The notes beneath the pieces were generated by a model, which did not search any database, was not told where the DNA came from, and saw only the letters and a list, made by a program, of their open reading frames with translations. Of a DNA stretch of 64,000 nt, positions 26,185 to 35,204 are shown one piece after another. Location of the stretch: the NCBI GenBank assembly GCA_965225895.1, contig CBDDBR010000011.1, forward strand, positions 1,488,001 to 1,552,000, read 5' to 3'. The stretch is from Endobugula sp965225895 (GTDB taxonomy: Bacteria > Pseudomonadota > Gammaproteobacteria > Pseudomonadales > Cellvibrionaceae). Position 1 is the first letter of the stretch. Each line of letters begins with the position of its first letter. The translations under genes were made by a program, and so were the position numbers.

Positions 26185-26202
26185 TACTATCCTAGTGGAA
26201 GA

Positions 26203-27075
26203 TTACCAACCAGTAAGTTCTTTTAGCGCACTACCAATATCAGCAAGGCTACGTACAGTTTTAACACCTGCGTCTTCAAGTGCAGCAAACTTTTCATCTG
26301 CTGTACCTTTACCGCCAGATACAATTGCACCTGCGTGACCCATACGCTTACCTTCTGGGGCAGTAACACCTGCAATGTATGATACAACAGGCTTAGTCAC
26401 ATTGGCTTTAATAAATGCCGCAGCTTCTTCTTCTGCTGTACCACCGATTTCACCGATCATTACAATCGCTTCTGTCGCTGGATCTTCTTGGAACATGGTT
26501 AAAATGTCAATAAAGTTAGACCCTGGAATAGGATCACCACCAATACCAACACATGTAGATTGACCAAAGCCATAGTCTGTTGTTTGTTTTACCGCTTCAT
26601 AGGTTAAAGTACCTGAACGCGACACAACACCAACTTTACCAGGAAGATGAATATGACCTGGCATAATACCAATTTTACACTCACCTGGGGTAATAACACC
26701 CGGGCAGTTAGGGCCAATCATACGTACACCTTTCTTCTCGATATACTCTTTAGCCACCAACATATCTAATGTAGGAATACCTTCGGTAATGGTAATGATT
26801 AATTCAATACCCGCATCTGCTGCTTCAATGATTGAATCTTTACAAAATGCCGCTGGTACGTAAATAACCGTTGCTGTTGCACCTGTTTCTGCTACAGCTT
26901 CTTTTACGGTATTAAACACAGGTAAACCTAAATGCGTTGTACCACCTTTACCAGGCGTAACACCACCTACCATTTGTGTACCATAAGCAATCGCTTGCTC
27001 AGAATGGAATGTACCGTTAGAACCCGTGAAACCCTGACAAATAACTTTCGTATCTTTGTTTATTAAAATAGACAT
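26203..27075 (-). CDS. sucD: Succinyl-CoA synthetase alpha subunit
   Basis: Makes ATP/GTP from succinyl-CoA. 290 residues, normal length. CoA-binding CQGFTGSNGTFHSEQA (13-28); phosphohistidine His247 in KRMGHAGAIVSGG; GGTAEEEAA near 211. The start ATG overlaps the sucC stop (TAATG), so the two are translated in tandem. Confidence 0.97.
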   Translation of the reverse strand: MSILINKDTKVICQGFTGSNGTFHSEQAIAYGTQMVGGVTPGKGGTTHLGLPVFNTVKEAVAETGATATVIYVPAAFCKDSIIEAADAGIELIITITEGIPTLDMLVAKEYIEKKGVRMIGPNCPGVITPGECKIGIMPGHIHLPGKVGVVSRSGTLTYEAVKQTTDYGFGQSTCVGIGGDPIPGSNFIDILTMFQEDPATEAIVMIGEIGGTAEEEAAAFIKANVTKPVVSYIAGVTAPEGKRMGHAGAIVSGGKGTADEKFAALEDAGVKTVRSLADIGSALKELTGW

Positions 27076-28241
27076 TATTTGCCCTCCGCTGCAGCAACCA
27101 CTTTTTCAGCTGCATCTGTTAATGATGTCGCGCCCACTAAGTTTAATGTGCTCGCATCTAATATTTTCTTACCTTCAACAGCGTTCGTACCTTCAAGACG
27201 AACAACCACAGGTACCTGAACACCCACTTCTTCAACCGCACCAATAATACCTTCGGCAATCATGTCACAACGAACGATGCCACCAAAAATATTTACTAGT
27301 ACCGCTTTTACATTGCTGTCAGAAAGAATCAGTTTAAATGCTTCAATCACGCGCTCTTTAGTAGCACCGCCGCCTACATCAAGGAAGTTTGCTGGCTTAC
27401 CACCGTGCAGGTTTACGATATCCATTGTACCCATCGCTAAACCTGCACCATTAACCATACAGCCTACGTTACCATCTAACGCAACATAGTTAAGCTCAAA
27501 AGAAGCCGCTAATGCTTCACGCTCATCTTCTTGCGATGGGTCATGCATTTCACGAATTTTAGGCTGACGATACAGTGCATTCGCATCAATGTTGATTTTG
27601 CCGTCTAGGCAATGAAGATTACCTTCGTCTGTAATAACGAGTGGATTGATTTCTAATAATGCAAAATCAAAGTCTTCAAACATTTGCGCTAAGCCTAAAA
27701 AGATTTTAGTAAATTGCTTAACTTGCGTTGGGTTTAAACCTAACTGAAACGCTAATTCACGCGCTTGGTAAGGCTGTGCACCCACTAATGGATCGATGAA
27801 TGCTTTTAGAATTTTTTCAGGTGTTTCTTCAGCCACCTTTTCAATTTCTACGCCACCTTCAGTTGATGCCATAAAAACAATACTACGTGTTGCGCGATCA
27901 ACAACAGCACCTAGATATAATTCTTGTGCAATGTCGGTGCAACTTTCAACTAAGATGCGGCTAACAGGTTGGCCGTTTTCATCTGTTTGGTAAGTAACTA
28001 AGTTTTTACCTAACCAATTATCAGCAAATGCCTTTACGTCTTCTTTAGTATCTACTAATTTAACGCCGCCCGCTTTACCACGTCCACCTGCGTGAACCTG
28101 TGCTTTTACTACCCATTTATCACCACCAATGGTGTCGGTTGCTGCTGCAGCTTCTTCTGCTGTTGCTGCTGCAACACCAGTAGAAACAGGCAAACCGTAT
28201 TCAGCAAACAATTGTTTAGCCTGATACTCGTGCAAATTCAT
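27075..28241 (-). CDS. sucC: Succinyl-CoA synthetase beta subunit
   Basis: 388 residues, usual length. ATP-grasp opening MNLHEYQAKQLFAEYGLPV, nucleotide-binding KAQVHAGGRGKAGGVK, and C-terminal GGIVRCDMIAEGII with the CoA-ligase power-helix region. It forms the alpha2beta2 enzyme with SucD. It lies 193 bases downstream of lpd, the longest gap inside the cluster, which may contain a secondary promoter. Confidence 0.97.
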   Translation of the reverse strand: MNLHEYQAKQLFAEYGLPVSTGVAAATAEEAAAATDTIGGDKWVVKAQVHAGGRGKAGGVKLVDTKEDVKAFADNWLGKNLVTYQTDENGQPVSRILVESCTDIAQELYLGAVVDRATRSIVFMASTEGGVEIEKVAEETPEKILKAFIDPLVGAQPYQARELAFQLGLNPTQVKQFTKIFLGLAQMFEDFDFALLEINPLVITDEGNLHCLDGKINIDANALYRQPKIREMHDPSQEDEREALAASFELNYVALDGNVGCMVNGAGLAMGTMDIVNLHGGKPANFLDVGGGATKERVIEAFKLILSDSNVKAVLVNIFGGIVRCDMIAEGIIGAVEEVGVQVPVVVRLEGTNAVEGKKILDASTLNLVGATSLTDAAEKVVAAAEGK

Positions 28242-28433
28242 AACTTTTTCCGTTGATTGAATGTTTAAACATTAATAAATGCAAAAACCTTTTACTAAAA
28301 CAAGTACTTTTCATGTGTTGCACTTGCACCTAAACCGTCACAACAAATATCCTCTTGCTGACTCGCAATGTCTCGATAATTGTTGAGGGTATTTATTCTA
28401 GATATCTCTACTCACTATCAAATGCACTACCGC

Positions 28434-29885
28434 TTATTTACGTTTTTTGCGGTTTGGCATATGAATCGCGTGACCATGCACTGCTAATGCAGCTTCTTTT
28501 ACTGCTTCAGAAAATGTAGGATGACCAAATACAGTCATACCAATATCTTCTGATGTTGAACCAAACTCCATACCAATCGCTACTTGCTGAACAAGGTCTG
28601 ATGCACTTGGACCAACAATATGGCAACCTAAAATACGATCAGTTTCAGCATCGGCAATCATTTTTACCATGCCGTCTTGTGAATCGGCAGCTACTGCACG
28701 ACCAATCGCTAGGAATGGAAAAACACCCACATTATATTCAACACCCGCTGACTTTAACTCTTCTTCTGTTTGACCAACAGAAGCCACCTCGGGGTGAGTG
28801 TAAATAACATTAGGAATAATGTCGTAATTCATCATCGCTTGCTGACCTGCAATACGCTCAGCAACTACAACACCTTCTTCTGAGCCTTTGTGCGCGAGCA
28901 TCGGCCCACGAACAACGTCACCAATTGCCCATACTCCAGAAGCATTCGTTTCACAGTTTTCATTCACGAAAATGAAACCGCGCTCGTCTAAGTGCACACC
29001 ACAATCTTCAGCTAATAAGCTTTCGGTAAATGGGCGACGACCAACACAAACAATTAATTTATCAAAAGTTTGCTTTTGTTCTTCGCCTTTTGCATCAAGG
29101 TAAGTGACTTCAACTTCTTCGCCGTTGATTTCAGAGCCTGTCACACGACAGCCTAAACGAATATCTAAACCTTGCTTGGTTAAAATCTTTTTCGTTTCTT
29201 TCGCAATTTGCTGATCCATCATAGCAAGGAAGCTATCCATGGCTTCAAGGCATACCACCTCAGAACCTAAACGCGACCAAACGCTACCTAACTCTAGGCC
29301 AATCACACCTGCGCCTATAATACCTAAACGTTTAGGTACTTCTTGAAATTCTAATGCGCCTGTTGAATCAACAATAATATTGTTTTCAGCTGGATTTACG
29401 GGAGCAACAGGAATGTTAACGGGAACAGAACCAGAAGCAAGAATTACATTGTCTGCATCATATACTGTAACGTTACCGTCTTTGTCTGTAACTTCTACTT
29501 TTTTACCCGCCAATAATTTTCCGTAACCAAAAATTGAGGTCACTTTATTCGCTTTAAATAAACCAGAAATACCGCCTGACATTTGCGCAACGATTTTTTC
29601 TTTACGCTTAATCATCGCAGGCACATCAATACTTAACTCGCCCGTACTAATACCGTGGCCACTAAAACCATCATGCGCATCATGATAACGATGAGAGCTG
29701 TCAAGTAACGCTTTTGACGGAATACAACCAACATTCAAACAAGTGCCACCATTAACTAGCTTACCTTTTTCATCACTCCATTTTTCTACACAGGCTGTCT
29801 TTAAGCCGAGTTGCGCAGCACGAATAGCCGCTACATAACCTGCAGGGCCAGAACCAATTACTATCACATCATATTTTTCAGACAT
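28434..29885 (-). CDS. lpd: Dihydrolipoamide dehydrogenase (E3)
   Basis: Re-oxidises dihydrolipoyl groups of 2-oxoglutarate dehydrogenase with NAD. 483 residues from ATG 29885 (MSEKYDVIVIGSGPAGY); five upstream codons of the open frame are rejected. FAD motif GSGPAG at 11-16; redox disulfide GGTCLNVGCIPSK with Cys49 and Cys54; NAD motif GIIGAGVIGLELG; C-terminal active-site His-Glu in FGHPTFSEAVKEAA. Its place between sucB and sucC matches the Pseudomonas-type arrangement, indicating an E3 devoted to this complex. Confidence 0.96.
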   Translation of the reverse strand: MSEKYDVIVIGSGPAGYVAAIRAAQLGLKTACVEKWSDEKGKLVNGGTCLNVGCIPSKALLDSSHRYHDAHDGFSGHGISTGELSIDVPAMIKRKEKIVAQMSGGISGLFKANKVTSIFGYGKLLAGKKVEVTDKDGNVTVYDADNVILASGSVPVNIPVAPVNPAENNIIVDSTGALEFQEVPKRLGIIGAGVIGLELGSVWSRLGSEVVCLEAMDSFLAMMDQQIAKETKKILTKQGLDIRLGCRVTGSEINGEEVEVTYLDAKGEEQKQTFDKLIVCVGRRPFTESLLAEDCGVHLDERGFIFVNENCETNASGVWAIGDVVRGPMLAHKGSEEGVVVAERIAGQQAMMNYDIIPNVIYTHPEVASVGQTEEELKSAGVEYNVGVFPFLAIGRAVAADSQDGMVKMIADAETDRILGCHIVGPSASDLVQQVAIGMEFGSTSEDIGMTVFGHPTFSEAVKEAALAVHGHAIHMPNRKKRK

Positions 29886-29953
29886 ATTTTTTCTCAACAT
29901 TAATAATGTAGTAAGACCGCAATAGCCTTAGCCTAGTTTTGTATAAACGGGGT

Positions 29954-31474
29954 TTATACTTCTAATAAAAATCTTGCTGGATCTTCAAGTAAATCTTTAA
30001 TAGCAACTAAAAACTGTACCGCTTCTTTACCATCAACCATACGGTGATCATAAGAAAGAGCCAAGTACATCATAGGGCGAATCACAACTTCACCATTTAC
30101 TGCCATAGGGCGCTCTTGGATTTTGTGCATACCTAAAATAGCTGTTTGCGGTAAATTCAAAATAGGGGTTGATAATAATGAACCAAACACACCGCCATTA
30201 GTAATGGTGAATGTTCCACCCATCATCTCTTCAATAGCTAATTTACCGTCACGTGCACGTAAACCAAAGTCACGAATTGTTGATTCAACTGTTGCTAAGC
30301 CCATATCTTCTGCGTTACGCAATACAGGGACAACAAGTCCACCCGGTGTAGAAACTGCAACACCCACATCTTGGTAACCGTGATATACCACATCGTCACC
30401 GTCAATAGAGGCGTTAATAGCAGGGAATTTTTTCAATGCTTCAACCGTTGCTTTCACAAAGAAGCCCATAAAACCTAAGCGTGTACCGTCGTTTGATTTT
30501 TCAAACAAATCTTTGTACTTAGCGCGTAATTCCATAACTGGCCCCATGTCTACTTCGTTAAAAGTAGTGAGCATCGCCGTTGTTGATGTCGCTTCCAGTA
30601 AGCGCTCAGCAATACGCTTGCGTAAACGCGTCATTGGTACACGTTTTTCTACTCGACCGCCTTCATTACCAACAGGCAATTGCGGTGCTGATGGCGCTTT
30701 AGCTGGCGCTGACGGAGTGGGTGCCGCAGCTGGTGCTGGTGTAGGTGCTGGCGCCGAAGCTGCTTTTTCGACATCAGACTTTGAAATCAAGCCATTTTTC
30801 TCTGTACCTGTAACAGTCGCCAAATCAATACCTTTTTCAGCCGCTAACTTACGCGCTGATGGACTGGCGATTGCATCGTCTGTAGATGTATTCGTTGTAC
30901 CTGCTTCGGGTGCAGCAGCAGTAGCCGCAGGACTAGCGCCTTCCATGATCACGGCTATCGTTTCACCACTTAATACGACATCACCTTCGCCTTTAATAAT
31001 TTCACCCATCGCACCATCAGCTGGCGCAACAACTTCTAAAACAACTTTATCGGTTTCGATTTCAACAATAAGATCATCGCGAGATACCGCTTCGCCCGTT
31101 GCTTTGTGCCACGTTGCGATGGTGCCATCTTGTACTGACTCAGGAAATGTTGGCGCTTTAATTTCAACACTTGCACCACTCGGCGCTGGTGCAGCGGCGG
31201 CTACTGGCACACTAGCTGCGACTGGAGCTGCAGCATCTGCTTCAACGATAGTCGATAAGACTTCATTACTTAATACCGTTTCGCCTTCGCCTTTTAAAAT
31301 TTCGCCAAGCACACCATCCGCAGGGCAAACAACTTCGAGAACCACTTTGTCGGTTTCGATCTCAACCAAAAGTTCATCACGTGTTACGGTATCACCTGCT
31401 TTTTTATGCCATGTTGCCACGACACCATCCTGTACAGATTCAGGGAATGTTGGTGCTTTAATTTCGTTAGCCAT
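29954..31474 (-). CDS. sucB: Dihydrolipoyllysine succinyltransferase (E2) with two lipoyl domains
   Basis: Core of the 2-oxoglutarate dehydrogenase complex. 506 residues, about 100 longer than E. coli SucB because two lipoyl domains stand in tandem: EIETDKVVLEVV occurs twice with lipoyl Lys43 and Lys143. The two modules share most residues, which suggests internal duplication. They are followed by an Ala/Pro linker, an E3-binding domain (ASPSARKLAAEKGIDLATVTG), a second Ala/Pro linker, and the catalytic domain ending SYDHRMVDGKEAVQFL with the His-Asp catalytic pair. AGGA precedes ATG. It is 36 bases downstream of sucA. Confidence 0.96.
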   Translation of the reverse strand: MANEIKAPTFPESVQDGVVATWHKKAGDTVTRDELLVEIETDKVVLEVVCPADGVLGEILKGEGETVLSNEVLSTIVEADAAAPVAASVPVAAAAPAPSGASVEIKAPTFPESVQDGTIATWHKATGEAVSRDDLIVEIETDKVVLEVVAPADGAMGEIIKGEGDVVLSGETIAVIMEGASPAATAAAPEAGTTNTSTDDAIASPSARKLAAEKGIDLATVTGTEKNGLISKSDVEKAASAPAPTPAPAAAPTPSAPAKAPSAPQLPVGNEGGRVEKRVPMTRLRKRIAERLLEATSTTAMLTTFNEVDMGPVMELRAKYKDLFEKSNDGTRLGFMGFFVKATVEALKKFPAINASIDGDDVVYHGYQDVGVAVSTPGGLVVPVLRNAEDMGLATVESTIRDFGLRARDGKLAIEEMMGGTFTITNGGVFGSLLSTPILNLPQTAILGMHKIQERPMAVNGEVVIRPMMYLALSYDHRMVDGKEAVQFLVAIKDLLEDPARFLLEV

Positions 31475-31510
31475 TGCTTATGATTCCTATTAGTAAATCA
31501 AATGAATAAA

Positions 31511-34348
31511 TTATTTAACGGTTAATGCTTTATTAATTAATTGCTTTTGCTCTTCCAAATGTAATGACATATAGCCACACGCTGGTGCTGCAGAAGAAAT
31601 ACGACCGGTGTATTCCACAGGCATATTAAAATCAATTTCTGCTAGCGCATCTTCAATACGGTGCCTAATTTGGAACCAAGCGCCCTGATTTCTTGGCTCT
31701 TCTTGACACCAAGTTATTTCTTGCACGTTAGTATATTGCGCTAACACATCGAGCAACTCTGCTTTAGGGAAAGGATAAAGCTGCTCTAAACGTACAAACG
31801 CAACATCATCTTGCTCTGATTCCATTCGTGCTTCTAACAAGTGGTAATACACTTTACCGCTACATAGCACTACTTTTTTCACATTTTCAGCAGGCACAAG
31901 GTTATCGGCTAATACATTATGAAATTTACCTTCTGCTAATTCTTCTAAAGAAGAAGTGGCCAACTTATGACGTAAGATCCATTTTGGACTCATAATCACT
32001 AGCGGACGACGCATTGGACGTATCACTTGGCGACGTAATATATGGAATATTTGTGCAGGCGTTGTAGGGATACATACCTGAATATTATGCTCGGCACACA
32101 TTTGCATAAAACGCTCTAAACGCGCCGAGGAATGCTCTGGCCCTTGCCCTTCATAGCCATGAGGTAGCAACATAGTTAGGCCACATAAACGTCCCCACTT
32201 GTGCTCACCACTGGTAATAAATTGGTCGATTACAACCTGTGCACCATTAGCAAAATCACCAAATTGCGCTTCCCAAATGACCAAAGAACTAGGGGTTGTT
32301 GACGCATAGCCATATTCAAAAGCTAATACCGCTTCTTCTGAAAGTAATGAGTCATAAATATCAAAATTAGGCTGATCTTCGAATAGGTTATTTAAAGGAA
32401 CATAACGTTCCGCATCTAACTGGTTATGAATCACTGCATGTCGATGCGAGAAAGTACCACGCCCAACATCTTGCCCCGTTAAACGAACGCCTGTGCCATC
32501 TTTTAATAAAGTTGCGTATGCTAATGTTTCCGCCATACCCCAATTAAAAGGCAATGCGCCATTGGCCATTTTTTTGCGATCTTCATAAATTTTTGCAACC
32601 TGTGGCTGCACTTTAATGCCATCAGGTACCACACACATTTGATTGGCCAAATCTTGTAGCTCTTTTAAAGGATAGCTAGTATCGCCATCTGCCACCCAAT
32701 CATGACCTAGGTAAGGGTGCCAATTCACAAATAATGATTTATCGGGTTCAGACACAAGACCGTGTGCAACGTGGTCACCACGATCTAATGAAGCGCGATA
32801 ATTTTTAGCCATTTCAGCCGATTCTTCTGCGCTAATTACACCTTCTGCCGCTAGTGCTTCTGCATATTTTGTACGTGTGGTTTTTAATTTTTTAATCACC
32901 TGATACATCAACGGCTGAGTTGATGATGGCTCATCAGTTTCGTTATGACCACGACGGCGATAACACACCAAGTCAATCACTACATCTTTTTTAAATTCGT
33001 AACGATAATCAACCGCTAACTGAGTGACAAACATCACCGCTTCAGGGTCATCACCATTCACATGAAGAATTGGTGCACCTAAGAATTTAGCCACATCGGT
33101 ACAGTATTGACTAGAACGCGCATCTAATGGGTTGTTAGTTGTGAAACCCACCTGATTATTAATCACGATATGTACCGTACCACCCGTTTTATACGCACGA
33201 GTTTGTGACATCTGGAATGTTTCGAAAACAACACCTTGACCAGAAAAAGCAGCATCACCATGTATCGAAATAGGCACAACCAGATCACCCGTATCGTCAT
33301 TACGACGATCTTGACGTGCTCTAACAGAACCCACCACTACAGGAGACGCAATTTCTAAGTGCGACGGGTTAAATGCCATCGCCATGTGTAATTCACCACC
33401 TGGCGTCATAACGTTCGATGAAAAGCCTTGGTGGTATTTTACATCACCCGAGGTATCAACTAATTTTTTACCTTCGAACTCTTCAAACAAGTCAGCAGGG
33501 TTTTTACCAAAAATATTCACCAACGTATTTAAACGACCACGGTGAGCCATGCCCAGTACGATTTCTTTAGCGCCATAAGTACCTGAACGCTTAATGATGC
33601 CATCAAGCATTGGAATAAGACTTTCGCCACCCTCTAAGCCAAAACGCTTAGTGCCTGGGTATTTACTGTCTAAATGTTTTTCTAATCCTTCTGCGGCGGT
33701 CAAACGCTCAAGAATACTGCGTTTTGTTTCAGGAGAATACGATGGGCGTCCGCGCGCACTTTCCATGCGCTGCTGTAGCCATTTCATTTCTTTGAGTTCT
33801 GTAATATGTGTAAACTCAGAACCCACAGAACCACAGTAGGTATTTTCTAGCTCTTCAATAATTTCTTTTAACGTCGCCGTTTCTTTACCAAAAAACAGAT
33901 CACCTGTTGAAAAAACAGCATCTAAGTCGGCAGGTGTTAAACCATGAAAATGAAGATCTAAATGTTCTAATGAGGGTGGTACGGCCAAACCTAAAGGATC
34001 TGTTTTTGCTTTTAAATGACCACCACGACGGTAATGTTGAACTAATTGAGTTACATGAGTTTGTTGCGCATGATCATTTTGCGCCATAACACCTGTAGGG
34101 GATGAAGTAGATGCAGACGGACGGTATTTTGCCAACAAACGAAATTGCTCACGTACCGTAGAGTGTGGCGTATCTTGCACACTAGAAGAATCACTAATAC
34201 GCGGCAATTGATCAAAATAGTCTCGCCACTCACTTGGGATGCTCGTAGCATCGTATAGGTAAGCGTCATAAAGCTCTTCCACATAGGCGGCATTTCCACC
34301 CGATATATGGCCCGTACTCCAGAGTTGTTCCATTGAACTTTCGTGCAT
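31511..34348 (-). CDS. sucA: 2-oxoglutarate dehydrogenase E1 component
   Basis: Thiamin-diphosphate enzyme that decarboxylates 2-oxoglutarate. 945 residues. The N-terminal E1-specific segment MEQLWSTGHISGGNAAYVEELYDAYL binds E2. GMAHRGRLNTLVNIFGK, HGDAAFSGQGVVFE and the ThDP motif HVNGDDPEAV...RRRGHNETDEP follow. C-terminal transketolase domain LLPHGYEGQGPEHSSARLERFMQ. AGGTGAG precedes ATG. It starts 135 bases after the sdhB stop, in the same strand run. Confidence 0.97.
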   Translation of the reverse strand: MHESSMEQLWSTGHISGGNAAYVEELYDAYLYDATSIPSEWRDYFDQLPRISDSSSVQDTPHSTVREQFRLLAKYRPSASTSSPTGVMAQNDHAQQTHVTQLVQHYRRGGHLKAKTDPLGLAVPPSLEHLDLHFHGLTPADLDAVFSTGDLFFGKETATLKEIIEELENTYCGSVGSEFTHITELKEMKWLQQRMESARGRPSYSPETKRSILERLTAAEGLEKHLDSKYPGTKRFGLEGGESLIPMLDGIIKRSGTYGAKEIVLGMAHRGRLNTLVNIFGKNPADLFEEFEGKKLVDTSGDVKYHQGFSSNVMTPGGELHMAMAFNPSHLEIASPVVVGSVRARQDRRNDDTGDLVVPISIHGDAAFSGQGVVFETFQMSQTRAYKTGGTVHIVINNQVGFTTNNPLDARSSQYCTDVAKFLGAPILHVNGDDPEAVMFVTQLAVDYRYEFKKDVVIDLVCYRRRGHNETDEPSSTQPLMYQVIKKLKTTRTKYAEALAAEGVISAEESAEMAKNYRASLDRGDHVAHGLVSEPDKSLFVNWHPYLGHDWVADGDTSYPLKELQDLANQMCVVPDGIKVQPQVAKIYEDRKKMANGALPFNWGMAETLAYATLLKDGTGVRLTGQDVGRGTFSHRHAVIHNQLDAERYVPLNNLFEDQPNFDIYDSLLSEEAVLAFEYGYASTTPSSLVIWEAQFGDFANGAQVVIDQFITSGEHKWGRLCGLTMLLPHGYEGQGPEHSSARLERFMQMCAEHNIQVCIPTTPAQIFHILRRQVIRPMRRPLVIMSPKWILRHKLATSSLEELAEGKFHNVLADNLVPAENVKKVVLCSGKVYYHLLEARMESEQDDVAFVRLEQLYPFPKAELLDVLAQYTNVQEITWCQEEPRNQGAWFQIRHRIEDALAEIDFNMPVEYTGRISSAAPACGYMSLHLEEQKQLINKALTVK

Positions 34349-34482
34349 GACTCACCTGCTCATATGTCATTTATGCAAAACAAACTATTCACTTAACGAA
34401 TAGCGTCTACTTTATTTCTTTACCCCTCCGAATGAGGGGTAATACATATCTACATTCAAAAATTACTAGTGCTACTTAACGA

Positions 34483-35175
34483 TTACAGCAGCATGCTTCT
34501 AATATGACCAATCGCTTTGGTTGGGTTCAAACCTTTTGGACATACAGACACACAGTTCTGAATACCATGGCAACGGAACACGCTGAAAGGATCGCGTAGA
34601 TTATCTAAACGTTCGGCTGTTGCGGTATCACGGCTATCGGCCAAAAAGCGATAAGACTGCAATAAACCAGCAGGGCCGATAAATTTATCGGGGTTCCACC
34701 AGAACGATGGACAGCTAGTTGAACAACATGCACATAAGATACATTCGTATAAGCCATCAAGTTTTTCACGCTCTTCTGGTGATTGAAGACGCTCAATACC
34801 ATCAACAGGTGTTTCATTTTGTAGGAAAGGCTCGATCTTGCGATATTGCGCATAGAATTGCGACATATCGATAACCAAATCACGAATAACAGGTAAACCT
34901 GGTAACGGACGCAAGATCAAGGTATTGTCTTTAACGCAGTCTGATAATGGCGTGATACACGCCAAACCGTTCTTACCGTTAATATTCATACCATCAGAAC
35001 CACAAACCCCTTCTCGGCATGAACGACGGAATACAAGGCTGTTGTCTTGTGCTTTTAATAACTCAAGAATATCCAATACCATATAATCACGGCCACCTGT
35101 TTCAATCTCATACGACTGCATAAAAGGCGCTTGATCCGTTTCGGGATTGTAACGATATATTTCTACTTTCAACAT
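34483..35175 (-). CDS. sdhB: Succinate dehydrogenase iron-sulfur subunit
   Basis: 230 residues from ATG 35175 (MLKVEIYRYNP), which has GGAG nine bases ahead; a TTG five codons earlier is less likely. [2Fe-2S] motif SCREGVCGSDGMNINGKNGLAC; the [4Fe-4S] and [3Fe-4S] motifs are CILCACCSTSCPSFWWN and CHGIQNCVSVCPKGLNP. It moves electrons from SdhA FAD to quinone bound by SdhCD. It follows sdhA by 29 bases. Confidence 0.97.
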   Translation of the reverse strand: MLKVEIYRYNPETDQAPFMQSYEIETGGRDYMVLDILELLKAQDNSLVFRRSCREGVCGSDGMNINGKNGLACITPLSDCVKDNTLILRPLPGLPVIRDLVIDMSQFYAQYRKIEPFLQNETPVDGIERLQSPEEREKLDGLYECILCACCSTSCPSFWWNPDKFIGPAGLLQSYRFLADSRDTATAERLDNLRDPFSVFRCHGIQNCVSVCPKGLNPTKAIGHIRSMLL

Positions 35176-35204
35176 TTCATTTATCTCCAATGACTTTCCC
35201 GAAA

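Noticed and set aside
30513..31493. 326-codon plus-strand open frame
   Set aside because: Exact antisense of the Ala/Pro-rich sucB region; low-complexity shadow without ribosome binding site.
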